This document shows positions 1-8,800 of a DNA stretch of 12,069 nucleotides, piece after piece. The DNA is from Chloroflexota bacterium. Lineage in GTDB: Bacteria > Chloroflexota > Anaerolineae > B4-G1. The stretch lies in assembly GCA_024232355.1 (NCBI GenBank), contig JAAEPW010000983.1, positions 1 through 12,069 on the forward strand, read 5' to 3'. The stretch's first letter is position 1, and each line of letters opens with the position of its first letter. The notes beneath the pieces were generated by a model. The model did not search any database and was not told the origin of the DNA. It was given only the letters and a program-made list of their open reading frames with translations. The position numbers were made by a program, and so were the translations under genes.

Positions 1-181
1 AGGGACTCGGTCCTACAATTTCAAAATGTCATTTTCAAATTTACCAAACCCTGGATATGGGATTTTCCATTTGAACGCCAGTAGATATGAGGGTGGATAG
101 ATTTGAATATGCATTTTAGCAAGTTAAGGACTGACTCCCTGATGGACAGTAACGTTTGCCTGGAATCGTCAGCCAATATGT

Positions 182-197
182 AGCCTTGAACAAGGCT
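182..197. repeat. Short perfect inverted repeat
   Basis: AGCCTTG (182-188) and CAAGGCT (191-197) are exact reverse complements separated by AA; a physical hairpin would open to a 6-bp stem with a GAAC loop. A further TAGCC/GGCTA pair (181-185 and 198-202) overlaps it. No T-run follows, so it is not a canonical intrinsic terminator. It could be a protein binding site or chance. Confidence 0.3.
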
Positions 198-255
198 GGC
201 TATTGCTAATCCTTGTAATAATCAGCGGAATGGCGGGATGTTCTATCCAGGCCGG

Positions 256-286
256 GGCTGTTCCATACGACGAGAACTGAACAGCC
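256..286. repeat. 8-bp inverted repeat with 15-base loop
   Basis: GGCTGTTC (256-263) is the exact reverse complement of GAACAGCC (279-286), about 90 bases upstream of the candidate -10 box of the DUF4956 gene. No T-run follows. It may be an operator-type dyad or a weak hairpin; function is not established by sequence alone. Confidence 0.3.
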
Positions 287-372
287 TTGAGAGATTTCCA
301 TTTCGTCCCCTAGATCGAAAAACCGCAACAAAGCCGTAACCGAAGCGTAATTTTATCGTCAGATTGTAAGGG

Positions 373-378
373 TATAAT
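373..378 (+). promoter_or_regulatory. Candidate -10 box for the DUF4956-CotH unit
   Basis: TATAAT matches the sigma-70-type -10 consensus perfectly and lies 72 bases before the DUF4956 start codon, in AT-rich non-coding DNA. The -35 side is poor: the best TTTTAT-like sequence is at about 351-356 with a 16-base spacer, and there is no TG extension. It is therefore a plausible but unproven promoter for the first two genes. Confidence 0.4.
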
Positions 379-435
379 GAGGGCAAATTAATTCCTTGCA
401 TAATTTGTTATCTGTTTGGCGATCAAATACCAATC

Positions 436-441
436 AAGGGG
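436..441 (+). promoter_or_regulatory. Shine-Dalgarno of the DUF4956 gene
   Basis: AAGGGG ends nine bases before the ATG at 451. This supports that ATG over the overlapping 65-codon frame that starts at 396 in another phase. Confidence 0.65.
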
Positions 442-450
442 CGGTTTTGG

Positions 451-1170
451 ATGAACGTGTTCTCGGACTCGCAAGACATTTTAAGCCTCAACCAGGAACT
501 TTCCTTCCTTGGCTCTGGGCAGTTCTTTATCAATCTGACGGTGGCGTTGGTCTGCGGCCTGCTCATCGGGCTGTTCTACCGTTGGACGTTTAGGAAAAAG
601 AAGCATTCCACCACGTTTTTCAACTCGCTAGTCGCCCTCTCAATGATAACGACCATCGTCATCACAGTGATTGGCAACAACCTGGCGCGTGCCTTTGGCC
701 TTGTGGGAGCCCTATCCATCGTTCGCTTTCGCATGTCCGTTAAAAATATGAAGGACATTGTCTTTATCTTTTTCGCCCTGGCGGTCGGTATGGCGGCAGG
801 AGTCAATTTGCTCATGACGGCGATCACCGGGACGATATTCATCGGTGTCGTTATGCTCGTCCTCTATCGACTGCCGAAACCGCCTCGTGCTTTCAAGTTC
901 ACGCTGCGGTTTTCTTTGACGTCGACAAGCGAAATCACAGAGCAACAAGCTTTGTACCAACCAATCTTGGAAAAGTATTGCAAACGATACGAATTGACCA
1001 AGACAAAGCTATCCGAAAACCAAGACGCTCTCGTGCTTTCTTTCTCTGGCGTTCTCAAAAGGAACAATGGGAAAAACCTGGTCCTAGAGTTGGAACAAAT
1101 ACCAGAGATTGCCCAAGTGACACTGAAATTCAAGTCGCGCAAACGTCGCAAAAAGAAAAAAGCGAAATGA
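451..1170 (+). CDS. DUF4956-family integral membrane protein
   Basis: A 239-residue membrane protein. Hydrophobic segments lie at about residues 25-43, 57-75, 103-121 and 122-139. Between the second and third is the motif GLVGALSIVRFR (83-94), followed by basic residues and KDI, which I recognise as the signature of the DUF4956 family. Residues 145-226 form a soluble alpha/beta-looking domain, and the protein ends in a strongly basic tail (KSRKRRKKKKAK). The topology suggests both the signature loop and the tail are cytoplasmic. The molecular function of the family is not established; it is commonly encoded beside CotH proteins and VTC-type polyphosphate polymerases. Here it overlaps the CotH gene by four bases (ATGA), implying translational coupling. 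No VTC gene is visible upstream in the window. A good ribosome binding site fixes the start. A role as export or regulatory partner of the CotH protein is inference. Confidence 0.85.
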   Translation: MNVFSDSQDILSLNQELSFLGSGQFFINLTVALVCGLLIGLFYRWTFRKKKHSTTFFNSLVALSMITTIVITVIGNNLARAFGLVGALSIVRFRMSVKNMKDIVFIFFALAVGMAAGVNLLMTAITGTIFIGVVMLVLYRLPKPPRAFKFTLRFSLTSTSEITEQQALYQPILEKYCKRYELTKTKLSENQDALVLSFSGVLKRNNGKNLVLELEQIPEIAQVTLKFKSRKRRKKKKAK

Positions 1171-4100
1171 AAGCTCGTTCCCTCGTGCAGACAGCGGTCC
1201 TGGGCCTAGGGCTGACTATCGCGCTGTTATCAATTTTGACCCACTATGCATCTCCTGCACATGCCACAACCGGCATCTATTACGTGCAAGAGGATGCCGA
1301 TGGTGATTGCCTGTCCGCCATCACTCCTTGCAGCAGCGTGCAGCGCGCCATCAACTTGGCCACCAACCCCGGCGACAAGGTGCTCGTGGGGAGTGGTGCC
1401 TACACTGAGAATCTGATCATCACACACAGCGTCAAATTGCAGGGGGGATGGAACGTCTCCTCAACCATACAGAACCCAATCAGCATTCCGACCATCCTCG
1501 ACGGCGGCGGCATTACGCACACCGTGCGCATCGCCAACGCGCCACAGACCGAGGTCAGTATCGAGAACCTGACGCTGCGCAACGGCGAGGACGGTATTCA
1601 CATTGCGAGCGGACGTGTGACCGTTGTACACACGATCATCCAAAATATGGCAAACCGGGGTGTCCACGTGGAAGGGGGAGAGGTCTCTATTGTCAACAAC
1701 ATCATACACGATACCGGGGAGGACGGCATCCACACGGATGCCAGCCTGACCATCACCGTGCAGAACAACACCATCTATAACACCAACGGCGACGGTATCG
1801 ATGTGCACGGCAACATCATCAACATCGCGCACAATAGAGTGACTGACTGCACAGAGAGCGGCATTCGAACCAACGACGCTCCAGGCGGACACGCACACAT
1901 CCAATCCAACTGGGTATTGAGCAACGGTGTTGGTATCGCGGTCCGTGGTACAACCACACCCATCACGATCACCAACAATATGGTCGGCGGCCACATCACC
2001 GCCAGCATCGAACTAACCGGCACGGGCACCGGCTTTATCGCCCACAACACGCTCATTGGTAATAATATAGGCCGGGGTTTGACCGCTCTAAGCCCACTGA
2101 CAGTCACCGTCGTCAACAATATCATCGTCAGCCATTCAGTGGGCATCACGATGACAGCAGAGGCTACACTGAGCATGAGCCACACACTGCTGTGGGGCAA
2201 CACTTACGATCCCATCACCGGCACTGTCGCCCTCATCGCCCCACCCCTCTTTGTGGCCCCGACGCGACAGAACTATCACCTCCAAGCCGATTCGCCCGCC
2301 ATCGATGCCGGAATCGAGACCGGCATACTCACCGACATTGACAACGACCCACGCCCTCTAGACGCATCCCCTGACATCGGAGCCGACGAGTTTAGAATCT
2401 ACGCCACCTACTTTCCGCTCGTGCTGAAAACCTATCCAATCCCCCCCCCACCCCCACCACCTTTGCCCTCTTATTATCTGTACGCCGATCCCAACGACCT
2501 GGATTGGCTAGCACAAGAGCCATACCGGGACGAGACAATCTCCGCCACTTTTTGCGCCCCATCACCGGAAGGAAATTGTTGGGACGTGGACATTCGCTAC
2601 CGAGGCGACACCGCCCGCTTGATGCACAAAAAGTCTTGGAAGGTTTTCTTTCCCAGCTCTGAACCGTTTCAGGGTCAACTGGGCACCGCCTACGAACTGA
2701 ATCTCAACGCCGATTACGTGGATCAAACACTGCTGCGCAGTGCGATCAGCTACGATCTCTTGGCCCGCACCGGTGTACCCTCCCCGCGCAGTGGCTATGC
2801 CAAGTTGTATATCAACGGCCAATACTATGGCCTCTTTTCTCAGGTCGAGCAGATTGACGAGCGCTTTCTCCATCGCCAGGGCATCGAGATGCACGGCAAC
2901 TTGTACAAGCCGTTCTATGGTCCTCTAGGGCCAGAGGCAAATGAGTGGTGGTACAGCTACCGCTACCCCAAAAAGACCAACCGGCAAAGCGGCTACCAGG
3001 ACCTGATCACCTTTATCGAACGAATCAACCATACACCTGATGAACAATTCGCCGACACCATCGCCGAGGTGATGGACGTCAATGGCTGGCTCAACTGGTA
3101 CGGCGTCAACATCCTCATCAGCAACTTTGAGATGACGAACAAGAATTACTACATCTACCACGACTTTGACGCCGATCGTTGGATGATCCTGCCCTGGGAT
3201 GTGGACATCACTCTCGGACACAACGAGGGAATCCCCTATGGACTGTTTGACCGGGACATCAGTTGGGACAATCCGATTGACACCGGTGCCGACCCAGCGA
3301 GCAAGTACAACTATTTGATCGACCGCATGATGCGCGTATCCGAGTTTCGCTTTTACCACTGCCGCCGCCTGGCAGAGCTAATGGCCGACGAGTTCAGTCT
3401 CGCCGAGATGATTCCCCGCATCGACGAGACCTACGACTATATCTACGACGCAGCCATTGCCGATCCCAACCGCTGGCAGCCAGACGTCGACGGCTATCCC
3501 GGTTTTGAGGACGGGCCAGACGAATTAGAGACGTACATTGTCAACCGCATCCAATTCCTCGAAGGAGAGATGCTCGGTTTCTGCCCCGACCTCCAAGTCC
3601 CTCTCACCATCAACGAGTTGATGGCTGATAGCAGCATTACCAGCGACTGGATCGAAATCCACAACGCCAGTTCCACCCTGGCCTGGGACGTGGGTGGAAT
3701 GTATCTGACGGATGTACTGAGCGAACCGACCAAATGGCAGTTTCCCACCGACGCCGCTGCACTTACAACCATTCCTCCTGGGAAAACACTCCTCATCTGG
3801 GCCAACGGCGAGCAAGGCAAAGGCCCATTACACACCAACTTGACGCTAAACGCAAGCGGAGGGCAAATCGGCCTCTTTGACCAAGATGTATTTAGTAACG
3901 CAGCCGTCTCTATACTGACGTACACCGCTCAGTCAACTGACATCTCCTACGGACGGATACCAGATAGCAGCGAGATCTGGCAGTTCCTTACCACGCCGAC
4001 CCCCGGCTGGTCCAACCAGGGTCACCCACCCATTATCACTGGCACGGCCCACGCACCAACCTGGCCCATTGGAGGGAATGCCGTCACCGTTATCACGACC

Positions 4101-5528
4101 ATCACCGACGAGGAAACTGTCACCGCCACACTATGGTATCGCACTTTTACACCTGGGGTGCAACTGCCAGCGTACCAGTCCACACCGATGATGGCTGTGG
4201 GAGGAACAACCTGGCAAACCGTCATACCCGCTCAAACCGATGGCACCTGGGCAGAATATTACATCGAGGCAGAGGATGAAACAGGGATGGTGACCGTAGA
4301 TCGTCCTGGATGGCCACTGGGAGACTATCGGTACATCGTCGGTTGGCAGCGGCCGCCGCTCTATATTAACGAGTTGATGACCATTAACTCGTACACGTTG
4401 GAAGATGAGAGCGGCGAAACCGACGATTGGCTCGAAATCTATAACGCCGGATCGGTGGACGTAGACCTGGGCGGGATGTATCTCAGCAACAACATTGACA
4501 ACGTCACACAATTCGAGATTCCTGATGGCACCATTGTCCCAGCTGACGGACACCTTGTCCTGTGGGCCGATGGCGACGGCATAAACGGACACCTCAACTT
4601 GAAATTGTCCGGCGCGGGCGAGTACGTGGGTCTATTCGATAGTGAAACCCATTACTATGCACCAATTGACGCCGTCTACTTTCCCCCACAGACAGCGGAC
4701 GTTTCTTGGGGACGCTTTCCTGATGGTGGTGCGTGGCTTACGATGACTATCCCGACCCCAGACGAGCCCAACCGATTGCTACCACCCGAATTTTCCCAAG
4801 TGGCACGCACGCCAGGCTGGCCTAGCGAAGGACAGGCTGTGACCGTTACCGTCATCATCACCGCCGGTACTCCCATCGCTTCCGCCACTCTTTGGTACAA
4901 CACAGGAGGTAGCTTCCAAGCCATTTCGATGGCAGACGTCAATAACGGCGCTTGGCAAGCCACTCTGCCATCACAGTCGACGGACACGTTGGTGCAATAC
5001 TACCTGGAGGCAACAGACAGCGTCGGCCAGATCACGCGCCACCCCCCTGCCGCTCCTGCTTCCGCCTACCGGTATCTGGTCGGCTATACCCCTCCAAATG
5101 TGCGCATCAATGAATTCCTGGCCGACAATGCGAGCGTCAATCAAGATGAGGCGGGGGAGTATGATGACTGGGTCGAATTATACAACGCCAGCCCTGTCAC
5201 GGTCACGCTTGAAGGAATGTATCTCTCAGACAACCTGACATCTCCAAGCAAGTGGCAATTTCCCGTTGGCACAAGCATCCCACCAAACAGCCATCTTTTG
5301 GTATGGTGTGACGGAGAGTCGTGGCAAGGGCAACTTCACGCTGGTTTCAAGCTGGGCCGAGGCGGAGAGGAAATCGGTCTCTTTGACAATATAGCCCACG
5401 GCTTGGTGCCGCTGGACTGGATTGTCTTTGGCCCACAGAAGGAGGACGTCTCCTACGGGCGGCAGATGGACGGGGCGGATCGATGGGAATTGCTCAACCC
5501 ACCCACACCAGGGACAAGTAACGACTAG
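1167..5528 (+). CDS. Secreted beta-helix / CotH kinase-like / triple LTD protein
   Basis: A 1453-residue exported protein. The frame is open upstream to 978, but the ATG at 1167 is preferred: it overlaps the DUF4956 stop as ATGA and begins directly with a signal peptide (residues 1-33, basic start, hydrophobic core, AHA cleavage site). Residues about 35-412 are parallel beta-helix rungs rich in NNIIHDTGEDGI-type repeats. Then come YFPLVLKTY (415-423) and a proline run (426-432). Residues about 437-807 are a CotH kinase-like domain: RYRG (477-480), KKSWK (488-492), a TLLRSAISYDLLARTGVP segment, VEQID, and WDVD (677-680) as the likely metal-binding acidic motif. Three LTD domains begin near residues 812, 1065 and 1312, each with an INE start and a W[IVL]E[IL]xNA core, separated by Ig-like beta domains. 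CotH proteins phosphorylate spore-coat proteins in Bacillus; the substrate here is unknown. Kinase activity is inferred, not shown. Confidence 0.85.
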   Translation: MKARSLVQTAVLGLGLTIALLSILTHYASPAHATTGIYYVQEDADGDCLSAITPCSSVQRAINLATNPGDKVLVGSGAYTENLIITHSVKLQGGWNVSSTIQNPISIPTILDGGGITHTVRIANAPQTEVSIENLTLRNGEDGIHIASGRVTVVHTIIQNMANRGVHVEGGEVSIVNNIIHDTGEDGIHTDASLTITVQNNTIYNTNGDGIDVHGNIINIAHNRVTDCTESGIRTNDAPGGHAHIQSNWVLSNGVGIAVRGTTTPITITNNMVGGHITASIELTGTGTGFIAHNTLIGNNIGRGLTALSPLTVTVVNNIIVSHSVGITMTAEATLSMSHTLLWGNTYDPITGTVALIAPPLFVAPTRQNYHLQADSPAIDAGIETGILTDIDNDPRPLDASPDIGADEFRIYATYFPLVLKTYPIPPPPPPPLPSYYLYADPNDLDWLAQEPYRDETISATFCAPSPEGNCWDVDIRYRGDTARLMHKKSWKVFFPSSEPFQGQLGTAYELNLNADYVDQTLLRSAISYDLLARTGVPSPRSGYAKLYINGQYYGLFSQVEQIDERFLHRQGIEMHGNLYKPFYGPLGPEANEWWYSYRYPKKTNRQSGYQDLITFIERINHTPDEQFADTIAEVMDVNGWLNWYGVNILISNFEMTNKNYYIYHDFDADRWMILPWDVDITLGHNEGIPYGLFDRDISWDNPIDTGADPASKYNYLIDRMMRVSEFRFYHCRRLAELMADEFSLAEMIPRIDETYDYIYDAAIADPNRWQPDVDGYPGFEDGPDELETYIVNRIQFLEGEMLGFCPDLQVPLTINELMADSSITSDWIEIHNASSTLAWDVGGMYLTDVLSEPTKWQFPTDAAALTTIPPGKTLLIWANGEQGKGPLHTNLTLNASGGQIGLFDQDVFSNAAVSILTYTAQSTDISYGRIPDSSEIWQFLTTPTPGWSNQGHPPIITGTAHAPTWPIGGNAVTVITTITDEETVTATLWYRTFTPGVQLPAYQSTPMMAVGGTTWQTVIPAQTDGTWAEYYIEAEDETGMVTVDRPGWPLGDYRYIVGWQRPPLYINELMTINSYTLEDESGETDDWLEIYNAGSVDVDLGGMYLSNNIDNVTQFEIPDGTIVPADGHLVLWADGDGINGHLNLKLSGAGEYVGLFDSETHYYAPIDAVYFPPQTADVSWGRFPDGGAWLTMTIPTPDEPNRLLPPEFSQVARTPGWPSEGQAVTVTVIITAGTPIASATLWYNTGGSFQAISMADVNNGAWQATLPSQSTDTLVQYYLEATDSVGQITRHPPAAPASAYRYLVGYTPPNVRINEFLADNASVNQDEAGEYDDWVELYNASPVTVTLEGMYLSDNLTSPSKWQFPVGTSIPPNSHLLVWCDGESWQGQLHAGFKLGRGGEEIGLFDNIAHGLVPLDWIVFGPQKEDVSYGRQMDGADRWELLNPPTPGTSND
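2441..2449 (+). repeat. Nine-C homopolymer tract inside the coding region
   Basis: Nine consecutive C's encode part of the proline run at residues 425-428, exactly between the beta-helix half and the CotH half of the protein. More C-rich sequence (ACCCCCACCACC) follows. A change of one base would frameshift everything downstream of residue 428. Confidence 0.9.
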
Positions 5529-5806
5529 CCCTCAATCCTCAAATTTCAAAGAACCGGGTCCTGCTCCGGCTGCACCTCCAGCAGTTGAGATCATCCCAAG
5601 TAGATGTAATAAAAATCCTCCTGTGGGACCAGGTCAGTCATGGCCCTGTGCAAGCCAATCGTCACCATGCACACTCAATTTCGATCATGTGGAGTAGCCG
5701 CTTTAAAGATAGTGTCGGCTTGGACGCGAAAATGGAGTTTTTTATCACTATTGACAAGGTGTGGTATACTATGATTAAGAAAAATCGATTGACAGCGTAG
5801 AGATAA
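5529..5806. other. Intergenic region between the two surface-protein units
   Basis: These 278 bases separate the two long genes. I see no strong intrinsic terminator after the first unit: a CTGCT/AGCAG pair (5561-5565 and 5580-5584) has a 14-base loop and no T-run. Several short open frames cross the region, but none has a convincing ribosome binding site. The last 65 bases hold the candidate promoter of the second unit. ATTGACA occurs twice, at 5750-5756 and 5788-5794. Confidence 0.6.
5742..5770 (+). promoter_or_regulatory. Extended -10 promoter for the second unit
   Basis: TGGTATACT (5762-5770) is an extended -10 element: TG, one base, then TATACT, five of six to consensus. Exactly 17 bases upstream is TTATCA (5742-5747), four of six to the -35 consensus. 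A perfect TTGACA at 5751-5756 is too close to this -10 but could pair with a weak GATTAA (5773-5778) at 16 bases. Initiation near 5777 would give a leader of about 30 bases before the ATG at 5807. Confidence 0.6.
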
Positions 5807-8800
5807 ATGATGAACAAGACCCCAAACTTTAAATGGCTGTTGCTAATCATTGGCTTTGTGGCATTGTCCATTGTTCATTGTTCATTGCTCATTGCTCAAG
5901 CCCAGTCTAGCCCACCCATCGTCATCAACGAACTGCAATATCACCCGCTCTCCGACGATCACCGTGAAGAGTACATCGAACTCTATAACAGTGGCACGAT
6001 CACCATGGACATCTCTGGTTGGCGATTCAGCGACGGTGTTGTGTACACCTTTCCACCTTCCACAACCATCCTACCCAGCAGCTATGTGGTCGTGGGATAC
6101 GATCCCACCACAGTCGAAACTGTCTACAGCATCAGCGGTGTGCTGGGGCCCTTTGTAAGCGGACGTCTCGCCAACGGCGGTGAGCGCGTGGCGCTTGAGG
6201 ATGACCTCGGCAGTTTGGTTGACGAGGTCACCTACGACGACCATCATCCCTGGCCCGAATTGCCCGACGGTAATGGCCCCTCGCTGGAACTGATCAACCC
6301 GACCTTTGACAACAACCGCCCGTGTTCATGGGGCAGCAATCAGCCGATCACAATCAGTCTGGGCACTCCCGGTGCTCAGAACAGCATCCATTCATCGGGC
6401 AACGTCCCCCCGTGCATCACCGATGTGACACACACACCCATCTTTCCCACCGCCAGTCAGCCGGTGACCGTCACCGCATTAGTGAACGACAACAACGCGG
6501 TTGTGGCAGTAACACTTTACTATCGTCCTGAAGGAACACCTAATTACATCACACTACCAATGACAGATGACGGCAGCAACTTTGGCGCCGTCATCCCGGC
6601 CAGCGAACACGACGATGGACTATACGTCGAGTTTTACATCATTGCCACCGACGATGAGGGCGCAGACCGAATCGTGCCCGATGGTGCGCCGGGCAGCACG
6701 TCCAACGAAACGGGGCAACCTATCACCATCAGCTATCTCTACCAGGTGGAGAATAATCCACCTGCCAACAATCTGCCCATCTACCGCCTCGTTACGACAC
6801 AAGAGAACTGGGCCGAACTGACCACTCGTGATCTCTTTTCCAACGTTCTGCTGGACGCAACCTTTGTCTACTCGCAAGAGGTCTTTTACAACGTCGGTGT
6901 ACGCTACCGGGGCGAGAGCACACGCAACTTTTGGCCCCGCCCTTACCGGATCAAGTTCAACGACGCGCACGAGTTCGAGGACCGGGAACGACTCAATCTG
7001 GTGAGCGACGAGCTGGGGCGCGAGGCGCTGACCCACGACCTGTTTCGGCGCGTGGGTTTGCCAGCTTCTGACACCCGCTTTGTGACGCTCTACATCAACG
7101 AAACCCAACAAGGCGATTATCTGGACATCGAACAAGTGGATAATGACTTTTTGGAGGCGCACTTTCCAGAAAACGATAGCGGAAATCTCTATCGCGGCTA
7201 TGATGGAGCAGACTTGACCTATCGCGGCCCTGACCCCAACAGCTACCGCCCCTACTATCTCAAAAAGAACAACGAGGACGCGGATGACTATGTCGACATC
7301 ATCGCACTCACCAACGCACTCACCAACAGCCCCGACGCAAGCTTTCACACTGAATTAGAGCCATTGGCCGATATACGCCAATGGATGCGTTGGTTCGCCG
7401 TTCACGCAGTACTCGACAATCACGAAGGGGCACTGTGGATCGGGCATGGTGACGACTATTTTCTCTATCGCCGCCCATCCGATAAGCGTTTCATCCTCAT
7501 CTCGTGGGACCACGACGCCACCTTTTTGTACCCCCACCACGGCATCTGGGAGCCCAACTGGTATGCCAGCGAAATTGTGCGGCGCATTCTGAACTATCCA
7601 CGCTTTACCCGCTGGTACTTTCAAAACATCGCCAGCATTGCGGCGAACGAGTTTGCGGTGGCAGAGATGCACCCACGCATCGACGCCCTGCCCGACGTCG
7701 TGGACGGCGGAGACAAAAACTATTTAAAAGGGTACGTGACCAACCGCATCCCCACGCTGAACAACGAGATCCCCAGCGGCGCATTCTCCATCAACACCAA
7801 CGGAGGAGCAGATTTTAGCACGCCCCAGACAGAGATTACGCTGGAAGGAGGGTGCTCCCCCTTGCGCGACGTTCACGTCAACGGGGACCCATCGACGGTA
7901 CAGTACCCAACCGTGACGACCTGGCGCTATACCAACACACTGGAAACGCGAGACAACGTTTTTGTCATCAGTGATGGCCTGTACAATCACAAGATCACGG
8001 TGTATTGGGACTATTTCCACGGTGGCATCCTGACCAAAAGCACCACGCTCCTGACTAGCCAACTACCCTATACCATCACTGACGACATTGTCGTACCCAC
8101 GGGCATCACACTGACCATCGAACCAGGCGTGACACTGAACTTTGCGGCAAATCGGATGCTGCGGGTGGAGGGCGGACGGTTACTTGCAGAGGGAACTATT
8201 GCTCAACCCACCCTCTTTACGCGACAAGGAGATGATTACTGGGATGGCATTCTCTTTGCACAGAGCCAAACCGACAATCGCATCCGATATGCAGAGATCG
8301 AATATGCACAAGGCGTCTCGATCTACGGCTCGTCAGTAACCATCACCAACAGCACAATCCACCACATTAGTGGCAGCGTCGGTATCCAAGCCAGTCCTTG
8401 GGTAAGCGATAGCTCGACGCTCTATCTACTGCGTAATGAGATCACAGACATCCAAGGCGACGCCGTGCGCGTTGCGGGCAGTTACGGCCTGATTCAGGGA
8501 AACGAGATCCACAACGTTGGGAATGGTACTTTGACACCGGCATCCGGTATCGTGTTAAGCGACGTGGTCTCGTCAACCACCGTGCTCGACAATCACGTTC
8601 ACGACATCTCTGGTCACGGCCTCGATCTGGCCCACTCGTCGGCGACCATTGAGCGAAACCTCATACACGGCTGCGATGGCTCAGGTATATCTATTGGTTA
8701 TCCCTCCACCACGGCGATAGTGAACAACCTAGTCTATTCCAACACAGACGGCATTGCGATCAAGGATAATGCTATCGCGCACATCACGAACAACACGGTG

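Larger units (their letters stand above)
1..450. other. Upstream region without a convincing gene
   Basis: No reading frame here has a start codon, ribosome binding site and length that together support a gene. All three + frames are open for roughly the first 70-100 bases, so an upstream gene tail cannot be told from chance. The stretch contains two short inverted repeats (182-197 and 256-286) and, towards its end, a candidate -10 box and the ribosome binding site of the DUF4956 gene. It is visibly more AT-rich than the coding DNA that follows. Confidence 0.6.

Noticed and set aside
1..84. Tail of an upstream gene (open frame ending at 82-84)
   Set aside because: All three + frames are open over nearly the same length, so there is no signal that any one is coding.
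978..1166. In-frame upstream extension of the beta-helix/CotH/LTD gene
   Set aside because: It lies wholly inside the DUF4956 gene in another phase, gives a hydrophilic lysine- and arginine-rich segment, and would bury the clear signal peptide that begins at 1167.
1461..1994. 177-codon frame on the minus strand
   Set aside because: It mirrors the beta-helix repeats; the repeated VxNNxI codons read backwards give an artificial Val/Asp-rich product.
5561..5584. Intrinsic terminator after the first unit
   Set aside because: The stem is only five base pairs with a 14-base loop and no following T-run.
5585..5800. Short + strand frame in the gap between the two units
   Set aside because: It starts at TTG without a ribosome binding site, overlaps the promoter of the next gene and shows no recognisable features.
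6620..7348. 242-codon frame on the minus strand
   Set aside because: It is antisense to the CotH domain of a well-supported gene and its product is a low-complexity valine-rich sequence typical of a shadow frame.
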